Of a DNA stretch of 64,000 nucleotides, positions 26,041-34,372 are shown piece after piece; within the stretch, counting starts at the first letter, position 1; every line of letters starts with the position of its first letter. Location: assembly GCA_050943315.1 (NCBI GenBank), contig JBMNOY010000002.1:30525-94524 (forward strand), read 5' to 3'. The notes beneath the pieces are model-generated. The model did no database searches. It had not been told where the DNA came from and was given only the letters and a program-made list of their open reading frames with translations. The DNA is from JBDKUD01 sp050943315. Lineage in GTDB: Bacteria > Bacillota > Syntrophomonadia > Syntrophomonadales > Syntrophomonadaceae. The translations under genes were made by a program, and so were the position numbers.

Positions 26041-26793
26041 GTGGAATTTGGGAAAAAATTAAAAGAAGAAAGAGAAAGACAAGGTTATAGCCTGGAGGCA
26101 GTTGAGGAAGAGACCAAAATCAGGAAGGTTTATATTAAGGCATTAGAGGATGAGGAGTTTTCTCTCCTTCCGCCTCGGGTATATGCTGTTGGTTTCCTAA
26201 AATTGTATGCCAACTTCTTAAAGCTTAACGCAGAAGAGATGGTAGAAGAATTTAAATCGATGGCCTATAGTGACGAAGAAGAGGAACATGCTGTTGGTAC
26301 TGCATCGATACCTGAAGAGCGTGGTATCCAGTGGCCTCGTATTTTTAATCTGAAAAGAATAATACCGGCGGCAGTCTTTTTAGTATTGGCTATTTGGGTA
26401 GGTAATCTGTTAGTGGACAATTTTAACCATCAAGCGGAAAACGAACCTATCTCCCCCCGTCCACAGCAGACGGAAACTCAATCACCGGTTGATAAAACTG
26501 CTCCACCTTCCCAAGCAAAAGTTGATAAACCCCTTCAGGCGGCCGTTTTAATTGAAGCAACACAGGAATGCTGGCTGCGAGTAGCAGTTGACGAGCAGCA
26601 GCAATATGAAGGTACTCTTTTACCCGGTCAAACCAAGTCCTTTACTGGAAAGGAATCGGTGGTGATTAACGCCGGTAATGCTGGTGGTATAAACATTACT
26701 TTTAATGACAATAAGCTTGGTCCGCTGGGAAGTCCTGGGGAGGTAGTAGAAAAAGAGTTTTCCATTGAGAACCCTGATACGGAAATGGAGTAG
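26041..26793 (+). CDS. rodZ: RodZ-like cytoskeletal/HTH membrane protein
   Basis: RodZ links the MreB cytoskeleton to the membrane in cell-shape control. The GTG at 26041 follows AGGAGTTGATCAC. An in-frame TTG upstream lacks a ribosome site. The 250 residues show an HTH domain (about 4-70: LKEERERQGYSLEAVEEETKI), one membrane segment (IIPAAVFLVLAIWVGNLLV), a Pro/Gln/Thr-rich linker and a C-terminal DUF4115 beta domain (EATQECWLRVAVD). It is 4 bases upstream of rimO. The Bacillus counterpart (ymfM) lies in a similar neighbourhood with pgsA. Confidence 0.88.
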   Translation: MEFGKKLKEERERQGYSLEAVEEETKIRKVYIKALEDEEFSLLPPRVYAVGFLKLYANFLKLNAEEMVEEFKSMAYSDEEEEHAVGTASIPEERGIQWPRIFNLKRIIPAAVFLVLAIWVGNLLVDNFNHQAENEPISPRPQQTETQSPVDKTAPPSQAKVDKPLQAAVLIEATQECWLRVAVDEQQQYEGTLLPGQTKSFTGKESVVINAGNAGGINITFNDNKLGPLGSPGEVVEKEFSIENPDTEME

Positions 26794-26797
26794 AGCT

Positions 26798-28129
26798 GTG
26801 AATATAGGTTTTATTAGTTTAGGGTGCCCGAAGAACCGGGTTGATACCGAAATCATGATGGGAATATTGAAAAAAGCAGGGCACCGGATAGTTGATTCTC
26901 TACATAAGGCCGATCTGATAATTGTTAATACCTGCGGCTTTATAACTGCGGCTAAAGAAGAAGCCATTAATACAATCATACAAACCGGCAAGTTAAAAAA
27001 AACCGGTGGGCTCAAGTACCTGCTGGCCACCGGTTGTTTATCTCAAAGGTACGGTACGGAATTACTGGACGAGATGCCTGAGCTGGATGCGGTAATTGGT
27101 ATCTCTTCTTTTACTTCTATTGATAAGGCCATAGAAGCGGTAATAGCGGGCGAAAGAATTGTTTGGGTCGATGAACCTCCCGCTAGTTTTATTGAGGAAG
27201 GACCAAGGACTTTAACAACCCCGGCTGGTTCAGCCTACCTAAAGATTGCTGAGGGCTGCAGCAACCGCTGCAGCTACTGTGCCATACCTTTAATAAGGGG
27301 TAATTTGCGTTCCCGGCCGGCTGACCAGGTCTTAAGTGAGGCAGAGGGTCTTGTAGCGGCCGGGGTTAAGGAACTGGTAATAATTGCACAGGATACAGCG
27401 GTTTATGGTGCAGATCTGGCTAATGGTATCGGCTTGCCAGAACTCTTAACTTCCCTTGGAGAGATAAATGGTCTGGAATGGATACGGCTCATGTATCTAC
27501 ATCCTTCTCATCTCAACGATAACATTATTAATGTAGTGGCCAGGGAGCCTAAAATAGTACCATATCTGGATATTCCGATTCAACACACCTCAGATAAAAT
27601 TTTAGAAAATATGAACAGAAAGCATAACCGGGAAGACTTAAATAGTCTTATAATAAAACTTAGAAAAAGTATTCCAGGATTGGTATTGAGAACCACCTTA
27701 ATGGTTGGATATCCAGGCGAAGACAGCAATGATTTTAGCAATATGCTGGAGTTTGTCCGTGAAAACGAATTTGATTGGCTGGGGGTTTTTTCCTTTGTAC
27801 CTGAGGAAGGAACAGCAGCCGCAAGGCTCGATAATCAGGTGCCCGAGGAAATTAAAGAAGAGAGAAAGGATGCCATATTAAGATTACAGAGTGGAATTAC
27901 TCGCAAAAAGAACATTTCCCGGTTGAATAGGGTGGAGCGGATACTAATTTCATCAGAAATATCGAAAAATTTATACCTTGGCAGAGGTTATTACCAGGCC
28001 CCCGAGGTTGACGGTGTCACCCTGGTTAAATCGGAAACAAAACTTTCCCGGGGAACATTTGTAAATGTACAACTTAAAGGGGTGCGAGATTACGACACGA
28101 TAGGGGAATATATTAATGAATCTTCCTAA
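26798..28129 (+). CDS. rimO: Ribosomal protein uS12 methylthiotransferase
   Basis: Radical-SAM enzyme that adds a methylthio group to an aspartate of ribosomal protein S12. The start is the GTG at 26798 with GGAG 7 bases upstream, directly after rodZ. A longer open frame into rodZ lacks support. The 443 residues have the UPF0004 cluster cysteines 10, 46 and 80 (SLGCPKN, NTCGFI, TGCLSQ), the radical-SAM triad 154/158/161 (EGCSNRCSYC) and a C-terminal TRAM domain. It could in principle be another MiaB-family member, but SLGCPKN and EGCSNRCSYCAIP are RimO-type. Its 3' end overlaps pgsA by 14 bases. Confidence 0.93.
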   Translation: MNIGFISLGCPKNRVDTEIMMGILKKAGHRIVDSLHKADLIIVNTCGFITAAKEEAINTIIQTGKLKKTGGLKYLLATGCLSQRYGTELLDEMPELDAVIGISSFTSIDKAIEAVIAGERIVWVDEPPASFIEEGPRTLTTPAGSAYLKIAEGCSNRCSYCAIPLIRGNLRSRPADQVLSEAEGLVAAGVKELVIIAQDTAVYGADLANGIGLPELLTSLGEINGLEWIRLMYLHPSHLNDNIINVVAREPKIVPYLDIPIQHTSDKILENMNRKHNREDLNSLIIKLRKSIPGLVLRTTLMVGYPGEDSNDFSNMLEFVRENEFDWLGVFSFVPEEGTAAARLDNQVPEEIKEERKDAILRLQSGITRKKNISRLNRVERILISSEISKNLYLGRGYYQAPEVDGVTLVKSETKLSRGTFVNVQLKGVRDYDTIGEYINESS

Positions 28130-28652
28130 TAGTTTGACACTACTGCGAATATCCTTAATTCCCATTTTCGTTATCTTCTTGACTGTACGAATTCCTTATG
28201 GGGATTATCTTGCTGCCCTGATTTTTATCGTTGCCGCCCTAACTGACAGCCTGGATGGTTACCTGGCGCGCAAATGGAAACAGGTGACCAAAATGGGTAT
28301 CATTTTAGATCCCCTGGCAGATAAATTGCTTATAACGGCAGCGCTTATTAGTTTGGTGGAACTGGGGAGAATATCCGGATGGATTGCGATTATAATTCTA
28401 GGGCGGGAATTTGCTGTATCCGGTTTAAGAACACTAAAGGCTGAGGAAGGAATCATAATCGCAGCCAGCAAACTGGGTAAAATTAAAACTATTAGTCAGA
28501 TTATTGCCGTGGTATTGATTATTCTGCAGAACTTATACTACCCGTTTTTTAAATGGCCCATCGGAGCCTGGGCAATGTATATCGCTGTTGCCATTACCGT
28601 AATATCAGGCGTAGAATATTTCCGCAATTTCAAAATAAGCATGGACAGCTAG
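28116..28652 (+). CDS. pgsA: CDP-diacylglycerol-glycerol-3-phosphate 3-phosphatidyltransferase
   Basis: Makes phosphatidylglycerol phosphate, the committed step to PG and cardiolipin. The 178 residues carry the CDP-alcohol phosphotransferase motif with Asp44, Asp47, Gly48, Ala51, Arg52, Gly61, Asp65 and Asp69 (DSLDGYLAR ... GIILDPLAD), and about five hydrophobic segments. The ATG lies inside the rimO tail. A terminator follows 57 bases downstream. Confidence 0.94.
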   Translation: MNLPNSLTLLRISLIPIFVIFLTVRIPYGDYLAALIFIVAALTDSLDGYLARKWKQVTKMGIILDPLADKLLITAALISLVELGRISGWIAIIILGREFAVSGLRTLKAEEGIIIAASKLGKIKTISQIIAVVLIILQNLYYPFFKWPIGAWAMYIAVAITVISGVEYFRNFKISMDS

Positions 28653-28708
28653 AATGTTATCACATATATATCCTAATAGATAAACAAATTGAATATGAAT
28701 ATATTCTA

Positions 28709-28731
28709 AAGTGACCATTAAAAGGTCACTT
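28709..28731 (+). terminator. Terminator after pgsA
   Basis: Perfect 8-base arms AAGTGACC (28709-28716) and GGTCACTT (28724-28731), loop ATTAAAA, followed by TTTTG. Confidence 0.85.
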
Positions 28732-28790
28732 TTTTGTTTCTGTTATGATGCATTTACATATTTTTGGCTCCGTTTTAGGACTTTGGTCTA

Positions 28791-28799
28791 TGTTATAAT
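28791..28799 (+). promoter_or_regulatory. Extended -10 promoter for the membrane protein/FtsH-like pair
   Basis: TG at 28791-28792, then TATAAT at 28794-28799, 22 bases before the start of the 174-residue membrane protein. There is no clear -35 box. Confidence 0.5.
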
Positions 28800-28821
28800 T
28801 AACGGCGAAGGAGGGGGAGCA

Positions 28822-29346
28822 GTGGAAAAAGGAGAATTCAAAATATTTCGTGCTATAGCAGCACTGGTAGTAGTTTCTGCCCTGTTTTTTGGGAGCTATT
28901 GGCTCTATAATCAATTCGGTGTTGAAAAACCCCTTGCTGACCAAATTAACGGCATTACAGGAGTAAAAAAGGCTGTTATTGATAACCAAAACCACCAATT
29001 AATCATAGAAGTGGAGTTAGGTGATGTTGACAACCTGCAAAGCACATATGCCGGATTGCAAAAGGTCATTGATAAGGAATTAAAAGACAAAGATTATCAG
29101 CTCAATATACAGGACAAGCGCAACCCTAAACTGGAGAAGGCGTATGATAATGTCCAGCTGATAGTTTATGAAGCCCTTGCCAATAACCGGTATCTGTGGC
29201 TGCAAGAGGAAATGACCCCGCGATTAAAGAACATTGATCACAAAATCTTCGTAGATCAACATAATCTCTATGTTCAGATGAAGGATGGAGACAATTATTT
29301 ATATGAAGTGATTAGCCGGGGACAGGCTGAATCAAACATAAAGTAG
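28822..29346 (+). CDS. Single-pass membrane protein of unknown function, 174 residues
   Basis: Not a family I recognise. The start is the GTG at 28822 behind GGAGGGGGAG. The longer open frame upstream crosses the promoter and terminator and is not coding. A membrane segment spans about 10-28 (IAALVVVSALFFGSYWLY). The remaining 145 residues are charged and probably extracytoplasmic, with a strand-rich part (NHQLIIEVELGDVDNLQ) and a helical middle. It is followed after 19 bases by the FtsH-like protease gene and almost certainly co-transcribed with it. It may supply the extracytoplasmic domain that protease lacks (inference). Confidence 0.8.
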   Translation: MEKGEFKIFRAIAALVVVSALFFGSYWLYNQFGVEKPLADQINGITGVKKAVIDNQNHQLIIEVELGDVDNLQSTYAGLQKVIDKELKDKDYQLNIQDKRNPKLEKAYDNVQLIVYEALANNRYLWLQEEMTPRLKNIDHKIFVDQHNLYVQMKDGDNYLYEVISRGQAESNIK

Positions 29347-29365
29347 GACAAAGGGGAGGTATCTG

Positions 29366-30853
29366 GTGAAGGAATTAGTTGTGGGTTCCGGGTTGGCCCT
29401 GCTCATTTTTTTGGGAGCGATAGGCGTAAATGTAACCCCTTTTGTATTTTTCGGAGTAATTCTGGGGGGATTCTACTTTTTTATGCGAACTCAGGGCCAG
29501 GTTAAGTTCAATGATGTTACGAGCGGAGTTAGAAGCAAACAGACAATAAGCTTCGCTGATATTGGAGGACAAAATACGGCTATTAAAGAACTGCAGGAGG
29601 CTCTGGAGTTTATTTTGAAGGCTGATGAAATTAGTAAAATGGGTATTAGACCACTTAAAGGGGTATTGCTGGTAGGACCGCCGGGCACGGGCAAAACACT
29701 TTTGGCCCGGGCTGCCGCCAGTTATACCAAATCGGCTTTTATGACTGTTTCGGGCAGTGAATTTATCGAGGTCTACGCGGGAGTGGGGGCCAAAAGGGTA
29801 AGACAGTTGTTTGATGATGCACGCAAAAAGGCCAGAAATGAAAATTACAAGAGTGCAATAATTTTTATAGACGAACTGGAAATACTAGGGGCCAAAAGGG
29901 GAAGTCACAGCAGTCATATGGAATATGACCAAACCTTGAATCAGCTGCTGGTGGAAATGGACGGAATTACGCCCAATGAGGAACCGCGGATACTGTTGAT
30001 AGGAGCTACTAACCGGGCCGATATGCTTGATCCGGCCTTGCTTAGACCGGGCCGGTTTGACCGTCAGGTGGAAGTAGGTTTGCCTGACAAAAGCGGAAGG
30101 ATCAAAATTTTAGAAATTCACACCCGCAATAAACCTCTGGCGGATAATATAAGGCTTGATGAAGTGGCCCGGGCTACTTTCGGTTTTTCTGGTGCCCACC
30201 TGGAAAGCCTGACCAACGAGGCAGCAATTCTGGCTATGCGCGAAGAATCTGCGCTGCTTGAGGAAAAACATTTTATGGAGGCTATTGACAAGGTTATACT
30301 GGGTGAGAAATTGGACCGTAAACCATCCCGGGATGAAATTGAAAGGGTTAGCATACATGAAAGTGGACATGCCCTGGTAAGCGAACTGGTGGAACCTGGT
30401 TCCGTATCATCCTTAACAATAGTACCCCGTGGCAAGGCACTTGGTTTCCTGCGCAAGTCTCCGCAGGACGACCAATACCTGTACACCCGGGATGACCTTG
30501 AAAAGCAAATAATGGTGGCCCTGGCGGGTACCATTGCCGAAGAGATAAAATTCGGTAACCGAAGCACTGGTGCACGTAATGACTTTAACCAGGCCTGGTC
30601 AGTAGCCAAAGAAATTATTGAAACCGGGCTTTCCTCCCTGGGAGTAGTAGGGCAGCCGGAAATTCCCGAAGGGGCTATATTTAAAGAATGTCAGGCTATT
30701 ATCAAGGATATGGAAAGGGCTACCAAAGAGTTGCTCAAGGATAAAAGCCACCTGATTGAGAAAATTGCCAGTATAATGATTAGAGAAGAGACTCTTGACC
30801 GTAAGAAGTTTCTTGAAATAATAAATACTGGCTGCAACCAAATAGCCGTTTAA
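29366..30853 (+). CDS. Shortened FtsH-like membrane AAA metalloprotease
   Basis: ATP-dependent protease of the M41 family. The 495 residues compare with over 600 for ordinary FtsH. Two membrane segments (about 5-21 and 24-40) follow one another with almost no loop, so the usual extracytoplasmic domain is absent. The AAA domain has Walker A GPPGTGKT at 104-111, Walker B AIIFIDELE and the second region of homology RPGRFDRQVEVGLP. The zinc site HESGH is at 331-335, with the third ligand expected in GARNDFNQA. Catalysis therefore looks intact. The GTG start follows GGGGAGG. This does not look like the main housekeeping FtsH, which in related genomes sits beside tilS/hpt. Confidence 0.88.
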   Translation: MKELVVGSGLALLIFLGAIGVNVTPFVFFGVILGGFYFFMRTQGQVKFNDVTSGVRSKQTISFADIGGQNTAIKELQEALEFILKADEISKMGIRPLKGVLLVGPPGTGKTLLARAAASYTKSAFMTVSGSEFIEVYAGVGAKRVRQLFDDARKKARNENYKSAIIFIDELEILGAKRGSHSSHMEYDQTLNQLLVEMDGITPNEEPRILLIGATNRADMLDPALLRPGRFDRQVEVGLPDKSGRIKILEIHTRNKPLADNIRLDEVARATFGFSGAHLESLTNEAAILAMREESALLEEKHFMEAIDKVILGEKLDRKPSRDEIERVSIHESGHALVSELVEPGSVSSLTIVPRGKALGFLRKSPQDDQYLYTRDDLEKQIMVALAGTIAEEIKFGNRSTGARNDFNQAWSVAKEIIETGLSSLGVVGQPEIPEGAIFKECQAIIKDMERATKELLKDKSHLIEKIASIMIREETLDRKKFLEIINTGCNQIAV

Positions 30854-30872
30854 ACCGGGCCCCGGCCCGGTT
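30853..30872 (+). terminator. Terminator after the FtsH-like gene
   Basis: GC-rich arms AACCGGGC (30853-30860) and GCCCGGTT (30865-30872), 4-base loop, followed by TTGTTAT. It overlaps the last base of the stop codon. Confidence 0.75.
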
Positions 30873-30986
30873 TTGTTATAAGGGAGCATTCAGACGGCAA
30901 CGGATATCATTCCAACATATACCTCAAGAAATTGCTTATAATAAGCATAGACCTAGTTCTTGTGAAAAATAGGAGTGATATTTAAC

Positions 30987-32240
30987 TTGAAAAAAGCTTA
31001 TTTAATATCAACCGGTACTGAACTACTACTGGGTACAACTGCGGATACTAACTCGGTATTTATATCGCAACAACTAGATTCCATAGGTATAAGGGTAATA
31101 GGTAAAAGTACAGTTGGTGACAACGAAGCAACTATAAGAAACGCATTTTTAAATGGGCTGGAATTAGCCGATATTGTCATTTCCAGCGGCGGGATGGGGC
31201 CTACTTTTGATGATATGACCAAAACCGTGGCCTGTGATGTAATGGGAGTAGAAATGCAGCTCAGGGATACTGAGGTTGATACTTTGAAAGAGTTTTTTAA
31301 CCGGCGGCAACGTCCTATGCCGGAGATTAACCTTAAACAAGCCATGTTTCCGCCGGAAGCGATAGTTCTAAAGAACCCCCTGGGGACTGCGCCAGGTATG
31401 TATTTACGTAAAAATGATAAGGTAATAGTTTTATTGCCGGGACCTCCGGCGGAAATGCAGATGATGTACCGGCAGGAATTAGAACCGTTGTTGAAGAAGG
31501 AATTCATGCTTCAGTCTAATCAAACTGCGGTACGCAGTATAAACGTACTGGGCCTGGGTGAGTCAAAGGTGGAAGAAATGTTAAGTCCGGTTTTGAACGA
31601 TTGCCAGGGCTGCAGTCTGGCATTGCTGGCCCGGGATGGCGAAGTTAAAATAAGGGTTACTGCCGAAGGGGAAAACCATCAGCACAGCCAAGAAATATTA
31701 GATAAATTAACCACCCGGATAGTTGGTCTAATGGGCGATTATGTTTTTGGCTTCGATGAAGAAACATTAGTACAAAAAGTTGCCCAGCTGTTGCAAAAAG
31801 AAGGCAAGAGTATTGCAACGGCGGAATCGTGTACCGGGGGATGGTTGTCTAAAATGATAACTGATCTTCCGGGGAGCTCTAAGTACTATTGGGGATCAGT
31901 TATATCTTATAGTAATGAGGCCAAGGTTAGGCTGCTGGGTGTTAAAGAGGAAACCTTGGCTCAATTCGGTGCTGTGAGTGAACAAACCGCCAGGGAAATG
32001 GCTTATGGAATAAGACAACAGTCAGGTGCGGCCATAGGAGTAGCTATAACCGGTATAGCCGGTCCTGATGGGGGCAGCGAAGATAAACCGGTGGGATTAG
32101 TATATATCGCGGTAGCTGAAGGAAATGACTGTTTGGTTAAGGAAATGCGGTTTGTGGGCTCGCGGGAAGCAATCCGCATTTTGGCGGCTAAATCTGCTTT
32201 AGACTTGGTAAGGAAGCGTTTACTGGATAAAAAGGAATAG
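30987..32240 (+). CDS. cinA: CinA-like competence/damage protein (MocF-like plus PncC domains)
   Basis: Two-domain protein: an N-terminal MoCF/COG1058 domain (ADP-ribose pyrophosphatase-type activity in studied members) and a C-terminal nicotinamide-nucleotide deamidase domain (PncC). The TTG at 30987 is preferred because the GTG at 30975 lies inside the ribosome site AGGAGTGAT. The 417 residues show ISTGTELLLG and SSGGMGPTFDDMT in the first domain, and ATAESCTGGWLSKM and AITGIAGPDGGSEDKPVGLVY in the second. It is followed by thpR and recA, a common clostridial order. Confidence 0.93.
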   Translation: MKKAYLISTGTELLLGTTADTNSVFISQQLDSIGIRVIGKSTVGDNEATIRNAFLNGLELADIVISSGGMGPTFDDMTKTVACDVMGVEMQLRDTEVDTLKEFFNRRQRPMPEINLKQAMFPPEAIVLKNPLGTAPGMYLRKNDKVIVLLPGPPAEMQMMYRQELEPLLKKEFMLQSNQTAVRSINVLGLGESKVEEMLSPVLNDCQGCSLALLARDGEVKIRVTAEGENHQHSQEILDKLTTRIVGLMGDYVFGFDEETLVQKVAQLLQKEGKSIATAESCTGGWLSKMITDLPGSSKYYWGSVISYSNEAKVRLLGVKEETLAQFGAVSEQTAREMAYGIRQQSGAAIGVAITGIAGPDGGSEDKPVGLVYIAVAEGNDCLVKEMRFVGSREAIRILAAKSALDLVRKRLLDKKE

Positions 32241-32329
32241 CTGTAACATAATGTGAAAATAGTTTTTTTGGCCAGCTTTCACTAAGGTATTAAAATAATG
32301 ACGTTTTAAATCTGTTAGGGAGGAGAATA

Positions 32330-32884
32330 ATGAGAGCTTTTTTGGCGATACCAGTTTCCGAAGAGATCAAAAAGTACGCAAGCGAAGTAAGGTATGATTT
32401 GGCTGTTTGTAATCCCGATATAAAATGGGTTGAGGAGAACAACTACCATCTGACCGTCAAATTTCTAGGAAACATAGATAACCATATTATTCCCGAAATA
32501 AAAAAAGCTATGGCCATAGTAGGAGAAAATTGTCCGCCTTTTGAGTTAAATATTGGCGGAATCGGGTTCTTCCCTAACAAATTCCGGCCGCGGGTTGTCT
32601 GGTTAGGGGTTGACGGTGAAGTAAATAAGGCAGAATTTTTAGCTTCCCGGGTAGACGATTATTTGCATCCTTTAGGGTTTGAATTGGATAAGACACATCG
32701 CTTCCACTTAACCCTGGGCAGGATTAGATCCGAACATAATATATCCAAAATGATGGACCGGGCAGCCCGCCTTTCCAACCGTAAGCTGGACCTTTTGGTA
32801 CATGAATTCTGCCTCATGGAAAGCAGTTTAACGCCTTTTGGCCCAGTCTACAGAATTATAGATAAGTTTACTATAAATGGATAA
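32330..32884 (+). CDS. thpR: RNA 2',3'-cyclic phosphodiesterase (2H family, ThpR)
   Basis: 2H phosphoesterase that opens 2',3'-cyclic phosphates at RNA ends and was formerly called 2'-5' RNA ligase. The 184 residues contain the two HxT motifs, HLTVKFLG (His40-Thr42) and HLTLGRI. The ATG follows GGGAGGAGAATA. It stands between cinA and recA. Its physiological substrate is not indicated by the sequence. Confidence 0.92.
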   Translation: MRAFLAIPVSEEIKKYASEVRYDLAVCNPDIKWVEENNYHLTVKFLGNIDNHIIPEIKKAMAIVGENCPPFELNIGGIGFFPNKFRPRVVWLGVDGEVNKAEFLASRVDDYLHPLGFELDKTHRFHLTLGRIRSEHNISKMMDRAARLSNRKLDLLVHEFCLMESSLTPFGPVYRIIDKFTING

Positions 32885-32891
32885 AATGGTG

Positions 32892-32920
32892 TTGACTTTG
32901 TTTTGAGCTGCTTCTATAAT
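32892..32920 (+). promoter_or_regulatory. Sigma-A promoter of recA
   Basis: -35 TTGACT (32892-32897), 17-base spacer, -10 TATAAT (32915-32920). It overlaps the last part of the short thpR-recA gap and lies directly before the SOS box. Confidence 0.8.
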
Positions 32921-32928
32921 GATAAAAA

Positions 32929-32942
32929 CGAACAAATGTTTG
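32929..32942 (+). promoter_or_regulatory. LexA (SOS) operator of recA
   Basis: CGAACAAATGTTTG is a near-palindromic match to the Gram-positive SOS box (CGAAC-N4-GTTCG type) with one deviation in the right half-site. It lies 8 bases after the -10 box and 12 bases before the recA start, where bound LexA would block transcription. Confidence 0.75.
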
Positions 32943-32954
32943 AGGAGGGCTTTC

Positions 32955-33986
32955 ATGGATAGCAATGAAGTTAATCAGGGGAGGCTGGATGCTCTTAATA
33001 ATGCTATTAAGAATATAGAAAAACAATTTGGCAAAGGATCAATAATGAGACTGGGTGAAGCCGCCGCCATGAATGTTGAGGTAATCTCCACCGGCTGCAT
33101 TTCAATAGATCTGGCTTTAGGAGTAGGTGGACTGCCCAGGGGCAGGGTAATCGAGATATTTGGACCTGAATCTTCCGGTAAGACCACAGTAGCTTTGCAT
33201 GCTATTGCTCAGGCCCAAAAGGAAGGTGGAATGGCAGCTTTTATCGATGCTGAACATGCTTTGGATCCGCTTTATGCCAGAAAGTTGGGTGTAGATACCA
33301 AGAATCTTTTGGTATCACAACCAGATAGCGGGGAGCAGGCTCTGGAAATAGCTGAGGCTCTGGTTAGAAGCGGGGCTATTGATATTATTGTGGTTGATTC
33401 AGTTGCTGCACTGGTCCCCAAGGCCGAGCTGGATGGAGAAATGGGTGATATTCATGTAGGGCTGCAAGCCAGGCTCATGTCCCAGGCTTTGAGAAAGCTG
33501 ACTGCCTATATTGGAAAGTCACGCGCCTGCACCATTTTTATTAACCAGATTAGAGATAAGGTGGGAGTAATGTATGGCAATCCGGAGACTACTACCGGTG
33601 GCAGAGCATTAAAATTCTATTCTTCCGTGCGGATGGAAGTTAGAAAGAGTGATGCCATCAAACAGGGAACGGAAATCATAGGCAGCCGCACCAAGGTGAA
33701 AATAGTTAAGAATAAGGTTGCTCCACCTTTTAAAACCGCTGAGTTTGATATTATGTATGGCGCAGGTATTTCCAGAGAGGGCGATCTTTTAGATATAGCT
33801 GCTGATTTGGGAATTATTCAAAAAAGCGGTTCCTGGTACTCCTATGAAGGTGAACGAATGGGGCAGGGACGTGAAAGTGCCAAAGAATATATACGGAATA
33901 ATGCCGAGTTTTACTTATTGTTGGAAAGTAAGATAAGAGAAAAGATTATACCTCAACCAGCACCTGGGGCCAAGGAGGAAGCTTGA
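32955..33986 (+). CDS. recA: Recombinase RecA
   Basis: Strand-exchange ATPase and LexA co-protease. The start is the ATG at 32955 behind GAGGAGGG. The longer frame begins inside the SOS box region. The 343 residues are standard length: Walker A GPESSGKTT at 70-78, Walker B IIVVDSVAALVP, the DNA-binding loops (EMGDIHVGLQARLMSQALRK-type L1 and the MYGNPETTTGGRALKFY-type L2), and an acidic tail. It is regulated by its own promoter and SOS box. Confidence 0.98.
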   Translation: MDSNEVNQGRLDALNNAIKNIEKQFGKGSIMRLGEAAAMNVEVISTGCISIDLALGVGGLPRGRVIEIFGPESSGKTTVALHAIAQAQKEGGMAAFIDAEHALDPLYARKLGVDTKNLLVSQPDSGEQALEIAEALVRSGAIDIIVVDSVAALVPKAELDGEMGDIHVGLQARLMSQALRKLTAYIGKSRACTIFINQIRDKVGVMYGNPETTTGGRALKFYSSVRMEVRKSDAIKQGTEIIGSRTKVKIVKNKVAPPFKTAEFDIMYGAGISREGDLLDIAADLGIIQKSGSWYSYEGERMGQGRESAKEYIRNNAEFYLLLESKIREKIIPQPAPGAKEEA

Positions 33987-34170
33987 CACAATAATGGAAA
34001 CTAACTAAAATTTAAATAAGCTCAGTTGAGATATTTCGCCTGATAGCTTGACCAGATAGACTGTTTTTGTTTTTATATATATGTTTTCTATTAGATAAAT
34101 ACTATCGTGATGGGAAACTAGTCCATTTACTGTCGTAGAATATTTGTAATACTGGATAAAAATATATAAA

Positions 34171-34317
34171 TTGGTCTGTTAGGGTTAGGTGAGTTTTATG
34201 ATTAATACTCGCTGATTCCTGTGTGATATTAGATACTCAACAATGCACACCGGTTGGTAGTATTAGCATATATTAGGTGATATATATCTCAATAACCGAG
34301 TTTTACTCGGTTTTTTT
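34171..34317 (+). ncRNA. Candidate structured RNA ending in a terminator
   Basis: A weak promoter (TATAAA at 34165-34170) precedes nested pairs: outer TAATACT (34203-34209) with AGTATTA (34259-34265), inner GTGTG (34221-34225) with CACAC (34246-34250), then the terminator at 34294-34312. It could be a small RNA or a regulatory leader that ends before rny. No known family was recognised. The limits are guesses. Confidence 0.3.
34294..34312 (+). terminator. Terminator upstream of rny
   Basis: Perfect 8-base arms AACCGAGT (34294-34301) and ACTCGGTT (34305-34312), 3-base loop, followed by TTTTT. It is about 300 bases beyond recA and 56 bases before the rny ribosome site. Confidence 0.8.
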
Positions 34318-34372
34318 ATGCCCACAATTATTAAACAACACTACGAATATGAAAAAATTTATTTAAAAGGAG

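Larger units (their letters stand above)
33987..34372. other. Intergenic region recA-rny (386 bases)
   Basis: AT-rich, without a credible open frame. The left half (to about 34140) shows nothing I can name. The right half holds a weak promoter-like site, a set of nested inverted repeats and a clear terminator, listed separately as a candidate non-coding RNA. Confidence 0.6.

Noticed and set aside
28711..28821. N-terminal extension of the 174-residue membrane protein
   Set aside because: The extension would run through a terminator and the extended -10 promoter; the GTG at 28822 has the ribosome site.
32241..32329. Terminator between cinA and thpR
   Set aside because: Only a GTGAAA/TTTCAC pair with a large loop is seen; too weak to call.
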